A DNA stretch of 64,000 nucleotides, from positions 2,556,001-2,620,000 of the forward strand of contig NZ_CP063397.1 of the NCBI RefSeq assembly GCF_021729845.1, written 5' to 3'. The notes under the pieces were generated by a model. It was not told the origin of the DNA. It saw only the letters and a list, made by a program, of their open reading frames with translations, and ran no database searches. This stretch comes from Rhizobium sp. SL42 (lineage in GTDB: Bacteria; Pseudomonadota; Alphaproteobacteria; Rhizobiales; Rhizobiaceae). Numbering within the stretch: position 1 is the first letter of the stretch; every line of letters starts with the position of its first letter. Shown here piece after piece: positions 21,153-28,872 of the stretch. The translations under genes were made by a program, and so were the position numbers.

Positions 21153-23354
21153 CTATTGCAGTTGATGGCCGAATGAACCGCCTTCGATGTCGATGCCGCG
21201 GGCTTGCAATGCCTTCAGCACATCCATGCGCATGCCGAACAAGGCGACGGTGCCGTTGACCAAGAGCAGGATCTTGTCGACGCTGTTGAGCAGGGCAGGG
21301 CGCTGGGTCACGGTGATCATGGTGATCTTTTGCTCCTTGGCATGCTGAAGCGCGCGCATCAGGGCCACGTCGCCGGCGCTGTCGAGGTTGGAATTGGGCT
21401 CGTCGAGAACCACCAGATGCGGGTCGCCGAAAAAGGCCCGGGCCAGTGCAATGCGCTGCTTCTGGCCGCCCGACAGGGGTGAGCCGTCGGCAGCCACCAT
21501 CGTTTCATAGCCATGCGGCAGGCCCGCGATCATTTCGTGCACATCGGCCAGCATGGCGGCGCGGTAGATCTGCTCGTCATCGGCATCGGAGCGCATCCGG
21601 GCAATATTGGCCTTGATGGTTCCGGGGAAGAGCTGCACGTCCTGCGGCAGGTAGCCGATGTTTTCGCCGAACTGCCGCTGGTCCCAGTTGCGAAGGTCCA
21701 TCAGGTCCAGCCGTACATTTCCGGATGTCGGCAGGATCGAGCCGACCAGCATCTTGCCGAGCGTGGTCTTTCCCGCACCGGAATTGCCGATGACGGCAAG
21801 CGAATCGCCTGGCTGGAGAGCAAACGAAATCCCGTTCAGCACGACCCGCTTGGTGCCCTGAGGCACATAGAGCAGCCGCTCCACGTCCAGCCGCCCCTCG
21901 GGCTTCGGCAGGTTGAGGCGCTCGAAATTGAGCGGTGAGGCTTTCAGCAGCGCAGCGATCCGCCCATAGGCGGCGCGCGACTGGCTGAACTGGTTCCATC
22001 CTTCGATCGCACCTTCGATCGGCGCCAGCGCACGCCCGGCAATGATCGAGGACGCGATGACCATGCCACCGGTGAGTTCACCTTGGATCGAAAGGTAGGC
22101 ACCCCAGCCGAGCATCGTGACCTGCGTCAGAAGACGGATTCCTTTGGAGACCGCAGCGATTGCGATGTTCCTGTCCTGCGCAATCACCTGCGCCTTCAGC
22201 GATGCGGCCGTATCCTTGCCCCAGATGTGCACCGCCTCCGGTATCATCGCCAGTGCATTGATGATCTGCGAATTGCGGGTCATCGAATCAAGATGCAGGT
22301 TGGCCTTGATCTGTGCGGTGTTGGCGTCCGCAAATGGCACGGCCGTGATGCGCTGGTTTATCTGGGTGAAGATCAGCAGCAGGATCGCCGTGACCACGAC
22401 GATGTAGCCGAGATGCGGGTGAATCAGGAAAACCGCGAGCAGGAAAAGCGGTGCGATCGGGGCATCGAGAAAGGCGAGCAGCGTCCGCGAGACGAGGAAC
22501 GAGCGGACCTGCTGCAGGTCTCCGAGCGTCTGGTATTCACGACCATTGCCCTGCAGGGACGCCCGCGCTGCCGCGCTCAGGATCGGCGCCCCGAGCTGGG
22601 CTGCAACCTCCACGGCGGTTCGCATCAGTATGAAACGGCGCAATGCATCGAAGGCCGACTGGAGAATGATGGCACCGACGATCACGATCGTCAGCATGAT
22701 CAGCGTATCGGTCGAGCGGCTGGTCAGCACCCGGTCCGAAATCTGGAACAGATAGATCGGTATGGCCAGCACCAGCACATTGCTCGCAACAGTGAATACC
22801 ATGACGATCAACAGGTTGCGCTTGACCGCATGGATGCCGGCCTTCAGGCTGGCATTGAAATCGACCTGGCCGAGCCGCTTGTGGAACGCACCGCCACCGC
22901 CACCCGATCCCTTGCCGCCCCGGGGGGATGCCGGATTGTCCGTGGTGGTTGTTTCGGCCTTCACCGGGCCGCAATCTCCATCGATCACCTTCATGCCGTC
23001 CGGGGCTCTCGATTCGAGCGGGCGGCTCTGCGGTGCATCAGGTTCGGGCTGCGGTTCCTGCCTGATCTCGGTGGTCGGCTCGGGCGAGGGAGTTTCTGGC
23101 GAGGGCGTTTCTGGCGTATCTGTCTGGCTGTAGGCGACCCGCAGGTTTTGCGGGGGGCGGATCGGCTGGGCCGACGTCGCCGATTGCGGCTTGGGATTGC
23201 CGACCTCTGCTTTCAGATAATCTTCGACGGCCCGTTCGAGCCTTGCATAGGTTCCATCCGTATCATTCGATGCTTCCAGCCGTGGCGATCTCGGTCCCGC
23301 CCTGTTTTCTGTTGGTTCAATCGGTGGCTCCAGGCGTTTGCGGATTTCCGACAT
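21153..23354 (-). CDS. Type I secretion ABC exporter (fused permease-ATPase) with long N-terminal extension
   Basis: The 733-residue protein has a transmembrane domain (about residues 175-430) and an ATPase domain (about 490-725). It has Walker A GNSGAGKTT (near 520), signature LSGGQKQR, Walker B LVVLDEP and D-loop SNLD. There is no C39 peptidase domain, which places it with the PrtD/LapB-like exporters of proteins with uncleaved C-terminal signals. Two oddities are visible. The first 150 residues are a Pro/Glu/Thr-rich, probably disordered extension with PETPSPETPSPEP. The H-loop reads TVTQRP, so the usual switch His is Gln. It lies 11 bases after the 682-residue repeat protein and 12 before the adaptor. 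Confidence 0.93.
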   Translation of the reverse strand: MSEIRKRLEPPIEPTENRAGPRSPRLEASNDTDGTYARLERAVEDYLKAEVGNPKPQSATSAQPIRPPQNLRVAYSQTDTPETPSPETPSPEPTTEIRQEPQPEPDAPQSRPLESRAPDGMKVIDGDCGPVKAETTTTDNPASPRGGKGSGGGGGAFHKRLGQVDFNASLKAGIHAVKRNLLIVMVFTVASNVLVLAIPIYLFQISDRVLTSRSTDTLIMLTIVIVGAIILQSAFDALRRFILMRTAVEVAAQLGAPILSAAARASLQGNGREYQTLGDLQQVRSFLVSRTLLAFLDAPIAPLFLLAVFLIHPHLGYIVVVTAILLLIFTQINQRITAVPFADANTAQIKANLHLDSMTRNSQIINALAMIPEAVHIWGKDTAASLKAQVIAQDRNIAIAAVSKGIRLLTQVTMLGWGAYLSIQGELTGGMVIASSIIAGRALAPIEGAIEGWNQFSQSRAAYGRIAALLKASPLNFERLNLPKPEGRLDVERLLYVPQGTKRVVLNGISFALQPGDSLAVIGNSGAGKTTLGKMLVGSILPTSGNVRLDLMDLRNWDQRQFGENIGYLPQDVQLFPGTIKANIARMRSDADDEQIYRAAMLADVHEMIAGLPHGYETMVAADGSPLSGGQKQRIALARAFFGDPHLVVLDEPNSNLDSAGDVALMRALQHAKEQKITMITVTQRPALLNSVDKILLLVNGTVALFGMRMDVLKALQARGIDIEGGSFGHQLQ

Positions 23355-23365
23355 TTATGTCCCCT

Positions 23366-25414
23366 TTAATGTCCAATCATGCCGTTCACGCCATCACCCG
23401 TGTGGCCGTCATAGTCGGACGGCATGCAGGAGGCATCGGATGCCGTCGAGTGATCGTCTGGAGCGAGCATGGAATCGTCGAGAAAAAGTATGGCTTCGTT
23501 GACCAGCGCATCGGGATCCGGGTTGCCGAAGTCCGGTTGCCCGGAGATCAACTCGGCTTGGAAGAGCGTTTCCTGCGAATATTGCTCACCGCCGACATAG
23601 GTCTTCCCCACGGAATCCAGGTCGATGATCGTGGCGTTGTTCAGCAGTGCATTGGATCCGGTTTCGATTGTCCAGTTCGCATCGAGATTGGGTGCAATGG
23701 CATCCATCGCCAGCGCGATCTGGTCGCTGTCGCCAAGGATGTTCGTCTGGCGAATATATTGAAGGTTGATCAGGTCGCCGCTGATATAGAGGACCCGCAA
23801 CCCCTGCAGTCCCGCAAAGGCCTCATCGGACATTAGATCCGGCGAGATGCTGCCATCGCCATTTGCAAACGAGGCCAATGTGCCGAGTTGGTCCTGCGAC
23901 AGGCTGTCGAACCGGTCGGCATCGCCGATCGTGCCGATGCGAGCCTGGTTCCAGAGCAGGTTGCCGGATGAGGAAACGGAGCCTTCGCCTGATGTCTGGA
24001 AATCAGCCGTCGCGCCGACATAGTCATTGTCGAACAGCACGTTCATCTGGTGGATGATGTTCGCGTCGAAGATCGAACCGCCAATGATGATCAGATCGTA
24101 GGAAAAACCCAGTTCGAAGACTGAAGCGTGGTTGACGCCGAAATTGTCGCCGGCGATCACGCTTGTTGTGACGCCCGACGAGGAGAGAATGCCGACATCG
24201 TCGTCGCTCATGAAGATGATCTGCTCGAGCCAGTTGACGATCATCAGATCGCCATGGATCTCGGTAACCGCCCAAAAAGCCGGATAGTCGTCGTTGCCGC
24301 TCGCGCCAGGCTCGGATCCGTTCGACGTGTCGAGATGATCGAACGTTGCGATATTGAACATCTCGTTCGTGGCGGCGTCATGGGTCCAGTCGCTGACCGC
24401 TGACGTGATCGCGTCGGTGTCCCACAGCGCGTTGATTTGAACGATCGCGTTCACTTCGACATGATCTTCGGCAACGATGGTAATGGTCGCACCGGTCCAG
24501 AAATTCTGTAGCACGACATTGTTGATTAGGGTGTTGCCGCCGGTATGGACTTCCACCGACACCTCGATGGCGACCGTGCCATCGTCCTGGGTCCAGGTAT
24601 TGGTGCTTTCGCCGTCTGCGCCCTCTTCTCCCTCGCTGTCATCCTCTGCGCTATCGTCTCCGTCGCTCTCATCCTTGTCGAAGGAATGATAGTCGTCGAG
24701 ATTCGGAGCCTCCTCGACAAGTTCGCCGTTGACATAGATGCCGTCGATCGACGTCGCGCTGAGGTTAATCTGAACCGCGTCACTGTCTGCGGGCACGTCT
24801 TCCAGCTGGTCAATGACTGTCTGGATAACGCCGATCATGTCCGCGCTTGATCCGGGCCGTTCGAGGTCGCCCAGAGGCGATAGCGCAGCCGCCTCTTCGA
24901 AGCCTTCGAGCACGGCAGCGTCACCGACGGGTTCCGGATTGAACGCCAGTCCGTGCCCGCCAACGCTGAAGTAATCGTCGTCGGACAGCGAGATGGCCTG
25001 GTTGAAATGGTTGACGACCGAGCCGGGCGCTAGAATTTCCGGGGTTGGATAGAGATAGTGCACCGAGTCGATCGGTGTATTGAAACCGTAGTTTGGCGTA
25101 TCCGGCAGGACCCGGCCGTCAATGTGATGGCCGAAGGTTCTGGCATCGGAAAACGACTGTGATTGGACCGGTTTGGTCAGGACATACCAGTGGTCTGGTG
25201 CCGGGGCACGATAGCCGAAATCAGGCTCAAACCCCAGAAGATCGAAGGGCGCCGCAAAATCGCTCGTATGGACCGGCAGCTTCTCCACATCGACATCGGC
25301 CTTGGTAAAGGCGAATTCGTTATAAGCCTCCCGAGCCCGAGCATTCTCGACGCTGATATGGAAGAAGCCGATAAAGTGGCTGATCTCTTCGGTGAATTTG
25401 TCCATCATCGTCAA
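23366..25414 (-). CDS. Large acidic repeat protein, putative type I secretion substrate
   Basis: I do not recognise a named family for this 682-residue, strongly acidic protein. It has no signal peptide or membrane segment. Residues 245-272 are an Asp/Glu/Ser tract. From about 292 to 600 two short patterns alternate. Module B is N-x-h-x-N-x-[AV]-x-h (starting near 294, 350, 424, 485, 588). Module A is N/Q-x-h-x-Q-x-[NI]-x-[LM]-x-D-x-D (near 322, 394, 452, 553), with one more A-like copy near 135. Alternating inward residues suggest beta-strands, perhaps a solenoid. No RTX nonapeptide is present. The TTG at 25414 follows AAGGAG by eight bases; ATG 25408 is an alternative. Position directly before the exporter genes suggests export through them. 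Confidence 0.75.
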   Translation of the reverse strand: MTMMDKFTEEISHFIGFFHISVENARAREAYNEFAFTKADVDVEKLPVHTSDFAAPFDLLGFEPDFGYRAPAPDHWYVLTKPVQSQSFSDARTFGHHIDGRVLPDTPNYGFNTPIDSVHYLYPTPEILAPGSVVNHFNQAISLSDDDYFSVGGHGLAFNPEPVGDAAVLEGFEEAAALSPLGDLERPGSSADMIGVIQTVIDQLEDVPADSDAVQINLSATSIDGIYVNGELVEEAPNLDDYHSFDKDESDGDDSAEDDSEGEEGADGESTNTWTQDDGTVAIEVSVEVHTGGNTLINNVVLQNFWTGATITIVAEDHVEVNAIVQINALWDTDAITSAVSDWTHDAATNEMFNIATFDHLDTSNGSEPGASGNDDYPAFWAVTEIHGDLMIVNWLEQIIFMSDDDVGILSSSGVTTSVIAGDNFGVNHASVFELGFSYDLIIIGGSIFDANIIHQMNVLFDNDYVGATADFQTSGEGSVSSSGNLLWNQARIGTIGDADRFDSLSQDQLGTLASFANGDGSISPDLMSDEAFAGLQGLRVLYISGDLINLQYIRQTNILGDSDQIALAMDAIAPNLDANWTIETGSNALLNNATIIDLDSVGKTYVGGEQYSQETLFQAELISGQPDFGNPDPDALVNEAILFLDDSMLAPDDHSTASDASCMPSDYDGHTGDGVNGMIGH
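23615..24541 (-). repeat. Degenerate protein-level repeat array (alternating modules A and B)
   Basis: Within the 682-residue protein, five B modules and four A modules alternate B-A-B-A-B-A-B-A-B between residues 292 and 600. Examples are NALLNNATI and NLLWNQARI for B, and NAIVQINALWDTD and NIIHQMNVLFDND for A. Spacing between modules varies from about 20 to 60 residues, so this is a protein repeat and not a DNA tandem repeat. Confidence 0.65.
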
Positions 25415-25437
25415 GGCCGTAACTCCTTGTTCCTGAG

Positions 25438-25467
25438 GTGCCTCAATGACCGCCTGTCATGAGGCAC
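25438..25467 (-). other. Intercistronic hairpin 2
   Basis: GTGCCTCAATGAC and GTCATGAGGCAC pair around a CGCCT loop with one bulged base. It lies upstream of the ribosome site of the 682-residue protein gene. It has no T run on the minus strand, so it is unlikely to be a simple terminator. With the next hairpin it could stabilise message ends or hinder ribosome access. Confidence 0.6.
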
Positions 25468-25473
25468 AAGCGA

Positions 25474-25496
25474 GCTGCGCAGGAAGCCTGCGCAGC
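25474..25496 (-). other. Intercistronic hairpin 1 (perfect 10-base stem)
   Basis: GCTGCGCAGG and CCTGCGCAGC form a perfect stem with a 3-base loop, 43 bases after the stop of the glycine-rich gene. It is followed on the minus strand by TCGCTTGTG rather than a T run. The pair of hairpins occupies most of the 125-base gap between the two repeat-protein genes. Confidence 0.6.
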
Positions 25497-25539
25497 CCCG
25501 TGACGTTTTGCTATAATTGGCTAAATGCGATCCCGGCCC

Positions 25540-27243
25540 TTACACCCCGTCGTCGCCGTCCTCGCCAACAACCGTACTGGTCAGGCTGCCGCCGACGATT
25601 GTCATGTCGATTGCATTCTGCTGCAGGTTGGCACCCATCACGATTTCCTGGTTGAAGGCACTGGTGTCGATGCCAGCGTCAGCACTTGCCGAACTGGTTC
25701 CGGTGACATAGCCGTCATCGGAATTGCCCGATCCCCAAGAACCGCCGTCGCCTGCGCCGCCATAACCGGTAGTCGCAGTGCCACCGTCGCCGCCAAGAGC
25801 GCCGTTGCCGCCGAGAGCCCAGCCACCGACTGCTCCGCCACCGGTGCCGGCTGTCCAGGCGCCGCTCAGAGCGCTGCCGCCGTCACCACCTTCTGCCCAG
25901 GCATCCCCGCCCCAAGCATCTCCGCTGGTCGCACTGCCAGAAGTCCCGCCGCCGCCGGTACCAGCTGCACCGGCACCGCCGTCACCACCGACGCCAAGGC
26001 CAGCGCCTGTACCGGCACCGAGGCCAAGGCCCAGTCCACCGGCATCGCCGCCACCGCCACCATTACCGGAATCGGTTGCTGCACCAGAGCCGCCACCGGC
26101 ACCGCCGGCACCGCCGCCGCCACCTGCGCCACCGGTATTGCTGCCACCGGCTCCGCTACCGGCACCACCACCTTCGTTGTCGATGAGGATCGGATTGATC
26201 AGGCCAAGCGACAGACCGAGGCCGTTGCCGCCTTCGCCGCCCGTTGCTTCGCTGTCGCCGGCATCGTCCGCGTCGCCGCCATCGGCGTCACCGCCGTTGC
26301 CGCCTTCACCGCCGTCACCCGTGGTGTTGCTACCGCTGGCGCCGTCGCCAGCCAATGCCAGGCCGGCACCCAGACCAAGACCGAGGCCCAGACCGACACC
26401 AACGCCTTCAGCGCCGTTGCCGCCCTTGCCGCCGACACCGATGCCGCCAAGTGCGGCCCCTGAGTCCGCGCTGCCGGAATCGCCTTCGCCGCCGTCTGCA
26501 TCGCCGCCGTCGCCTTCGCCGCCTTCAGCGCCACTGAGCGCCAGACCGCCGAGACCGATGCCGCCGAGAGCAGTGCCGCCGAGAGCGTTGCCGCCGTCGC
26601 CGCCGTTGCCGCCGTCCGCGTCTGCATTGCCTCCGCCGTTTCCGCCTTCACCGCCGCCATTGATGCCGTCTTCGGCCTTGGCAATCCCGCCATTGGCTTT
26701 GGCGTTCACCGTGAAGGCGGCATCATTCTTGACTTCGGCTTCCTCCAGCTTGTCATTGTCCTGGAGATTGGCGATCTGGTTCATGACATTGCCGACGTCA
26801 TTGCCGGCGCCGTCAAGGGCATCGTTCATGATGTCCTTGAACTGGACGTTGAACAGGCCCTCCACCGAGGAGCCTTTGGAAACGTCGATATCGGCGAAGT
26901 CATCGTCGCTGGGCACATAGCCTTCAAGCCCGGCATCGACGGTCACGCCGACAGTAACGGTCGTGGTGCTGACGTTTTCGTTGAGGTTGAGATTGGCGTT
27001 CAGGTTACCGTTGAGGTTCCCATTGCCATTGCCATTCAGGTTGCCATTGCCGTTGCCATTGAGGTTTTCGGACTCACTGGACTGGTACTGACCTTGCCCC
27101 TGTCCCTGACCTTGGCCCTGTCCTTGCGCTTGAGCCTCAAACTGAGCTTGCGCTTCAAGTTGGGCCTGTGCCTGCGCTTCGGACTGTTCCTGATCCTGAC
27201 TGTCGTCGTCATGATCGTAGTAGTTATTCTTCGGCTTACCCAT
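25540..27243 (-). CDS. Glycine-rich low-complexity protein, putative type I secretion substrate
   Basis: This 567-residue protein matches no family I can name. The ATG at 27243 has GGAGG eight bases upstream; an in-frame ATG six codons earlier overlaps that site. In order it has an Asp-rich start (YYDHDDDSQDQEQ), an Ala-Gln tract (21-40), six Gly-Gln pairs (41-52), an Asn-Gly-Leu tract (61-90), a non-repetitive segment (91-190) with VSTTTVTVGVTVDAG, and a glycine-rich body (about 193-525) of GG-x-GG-x type. A different C-terminal tail contains NLQQNAIDMTIVGGS. The tail resembles module B of the neighbouring 682-residue protein. GGxGxD calcium-binding repeats are not evident. Secretion and a surface or matrix role are inferences from context. 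Confidence 0.72.
   Translation of the reverse strand: MGKPKNNYYDHDDDSQDQEQSEAQAQAQLEAQAQFEAQAQGQGQGQGQGQGQYQSSESENLNGNGNGNLNGNGNGNLNGNLNANLNLNENVSTTTVTVGVTVDAGLEGYVPSDDDFADIDVSKGSSVEGLFNVQFKDIMNDALDGAGNDVGNVMNQIANLQDNDKLEEAEVKNDAAFTVNAKANGGIAKAEDGINGGGEGGNGGGNADADGGNGGDGGNALGGTALGGIGLGGLALSGAEGGEGDGGDADGGEGDSGSADSGAALGGIGVGGKGGNGAEGVGVGLGLGLGLGAGLALAGDGASGSNTTGDGGEGGNGGDADGGDADDAGDSEATGGEGGNGLGLSLGLINPILIDNEGGGAGSGAGGSNTGGAGGGGGAGGAGGGSGAATDSGNGGGGGDAGGLGLGLGAGTGAGLGVGGDGGAGAAGTGGGGTSGSATSGDAWGGDAWAEGGDGGSALSGAWTAGTGGGAVGGWALGGNGALGGDGGTATTGYGGAGDGGSWGSGNSDDGYVTGTSSASADAGIDTSAFNQEIVMGANLQQNAIDMTIVGGSLTSTVVGEDGDDGV
26974..27201 (-). repeat. Low-complexity coding repeats (Ala-Gln, Gly-Gln, Asn-Gly)
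   Basis: This stretch encodes residues 15-90 of the glycine-rich protein and consists of successive short-period repeats. It has Ala-Gln with interspersed Leu/Phe-Glu, then six Gly-Gln pairs, then Asn-Gly-Asn-Leu units with related 6- and 18-base DNA periods. Such DNA is prone to slippage, so its length may vary between strains. Confidence 0.75.
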
Positions 27244-28050
27244 AGTCGTATCCTCCGTCATCGGATTCCGCGACTGTTTGACCGTTATTCATCTTCTATA
27301 CGGTCTTCACATGCGAATTCCGGATTGATCTGCGGTTGAAAGACGATTTGCCTCACGAGGCCATTTTCACTGTCGCCTGTGCGACGATTGTCGATGTTGG
27401 TGAAGTTCTCCTCCTGCCTGTGGTTGTGAGGTGCCGATCTCTGTTCGGGCCGTCTCTTGGAAAGGCATGCCCAACGCGAACAACCAAGTCGCCGCCTCAA
27501 CTCAAGTCTGTGCCTGTTGGCGCCAGAAGATAAGCTGATACATGGAGCTAGTAATGTGCAGTGCAGCAATTGTTTGCGGAGGTCTAGACAATCCGTGCAA
27601 TCGATCGTTGCTGACATGCTTTGCGCGATTGTCAGTCTAATCTTGTCTGTGGTTCACAATGAAACAGACTTGATCGATACTCTTCTCAGAGTTGAGCAAT
27701 TTTGTTGATACCCGCGGGAAAAACCTGACATACCTAGAAAGCGCGCTGTGCGGATTGTGTCGCGCGACTCTGGCATTTGGTCGTGGATCAGGATCAAAAG
27801 AGGTAGGCTGCGGTCCGAATCCCCCTCGTTTTGTGTAGATGATCTAGACTTGTACTTGTCGACGCGCGCTGGAATCCGCTTCGTTTGCAATATGCTGCGC
27901 CAATGTTGTCGCTCATGATGTCTAGTGGCGCGCCCAGTAGATCGTTCGGACTATTCCCAACCGTTGCCGTTTGGTTTACCGTTTTCTAAAGGAACGGAGG
28001 TGGCACCGGCTTGTGCACTCTGTGATTGTATTTTCGGGGAGGCATGCTGC
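27244..28050. promoter_or_regulatory. Long divergent non-coding region between glycine-rich gene and LuxR regulator
   Basis: About 800 bases with lower GC than the flanks and no convincing gene separate the two divergent starts. TCTAGAC occurs at 27583-27589 (inside the palindrome GTCTAGAC, 27582-27589) and again at 27843-27849, with a third partial TCTAG at 27921. A minus-strand frame ending at 27285 is coding-like over its last 40 codons (GLVRQIVFQPQINPEF) but has no usable start. The region probably holds the promoters of the secretion locus and of the regulator. Confidence 0.5.
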
Positions 28051-28872
28051 ATGAAACAACTTGCGCCTCACGTCGGAAGCGGTGGCGCGGATTTGGCGGC
28101 TTCTCTGGAGGCGATGCCAAATCTTCGAACACTTCTGTATGTTGGTCCGCCGGATGTTATTTCGGGGGCAATGGCTGCGGCCATTCAACGAGAATTTCCC
28201 TTCATCAGGGTTTCGCACAGCGTCAGCCTGTTATCGGCTTTGGGGGAGTTCGATATTCCGCTACGGCTCGTGCTTGTCGATCTGCTGCATGCACACGAAC
28301 TGAGTGATTGTGCCGGCGAACTGCTTGCACAGCATCCCAACGCCGCTATCGCCATCGTCACGGACAGTGATCTGCGTGGCAGCGTGGAGCGCTTTCACCT
28401 CGTCGATACCAGCCACGTCAAAGGCGTTTTGCCTCTCAATGTCAGCCTCGATGTTCTGCTTTCAATGCTGCGGATCATCCTGAGGGGAGGAACGTACTTC
28501 CCGTCGATCGCCTATCGAAATCAAGAAAGCTTCAGCTGGCGAAACGAGGAGCAAGGCTCATACGACGAGGCGAAACCGCACCCTGTGCAAGAAATCCAAG
28601 GCAAGATCATGCACCAGTTGACCAAACGTGAAAACGAGATCCTGGCCAGGATAGCCTTGGGCAACCAGAACAAGATCATCGCCGCGGCACTCGGCTTGTC
28701 CGAACACACGGTCAAGATCCATATCCACAACATCATCACCAAGCTTGGCGTCCACAATCGAACCGAAGCGGTCGCGCTCTATTTCGAACACAGGGACAGG
28801 GAGGGAGGCGGATCAGGCTCCGGCGAGTTCCAACGGCCGGGCAGCAATCCCGTCTCAGGCGGAGATGCGTAG
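28051..28872 (+). CDS. LuxR-family transcriptional regulator with degenerate receiver-like domain
   Basis: The ATG at 28051 has GGGGAGG eight bases upstream and gives 273 residues; in-frame sequence upstream to 27925 lacks a ribosome site. The C-terminal domain (about residues 185-250) is a LuxR-type HTH: LTKRENEILARIALGNQNK, then LSEHTVKIHIHNIITKLGV with the recognition helix. The N-terminal 140 residues resemble a response-regulator receiver (LVLVDLLHAH with one Asp, then AIAIVTDSD) but the full acidic pocket is not clear, so phosphorylation is doubtful. It is divergent from the secretion locus and is the best candidate for its regulator. Its 3' end overlaps the next gene by eight bases. 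Confidence 0.85.
   Translation: MKQLAPHVGSGGADLAASLEAMPNLRTLLYVGPPDVISGAMAAAIQREFPFIRVSHSVSLLSALGEFDIPLRLVLVDLLHAHELSDCAGELLAQHPNAAIAIVTDSDLRGSVERFHLVDTSHVKGVLPLNVSLDVLLSMLRIILRGGTYFPSIAYRNQESFSWRNEEQGSYDEAKPHPVQEIQGKIMHQLTKRENEILARIALGNQNKIIAAALGLSEHTVKIHIHNIITKLGVHNRTEAVALYFEHRDREGGGSGSGEFQRPGSNPVSGGDA

Noticed and set aside
25778..26920. Long proline-rich plus-strand frame opposite the glycine-rich gene
   Set aside because: It is the complement of GGN glycine codons read as CC-rich proline codons. It has no ribosome site and the minus-strand frame has a proper start and a distinct C-terminus.
26974..27201. CRISPR array suggested by short regular repeats
   Set aside because: The repeats are contiguous 6- to 18-base coding units with no spacers and lie in a protein frame.
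25540..27243. RTX toxin or PE-PGRS protein as identity of the glycine-rich gene
   Set aside because: No GGxGxDxUx nonapeptide array is present and there is no PE domain; glycine richness alone does not justify either name.
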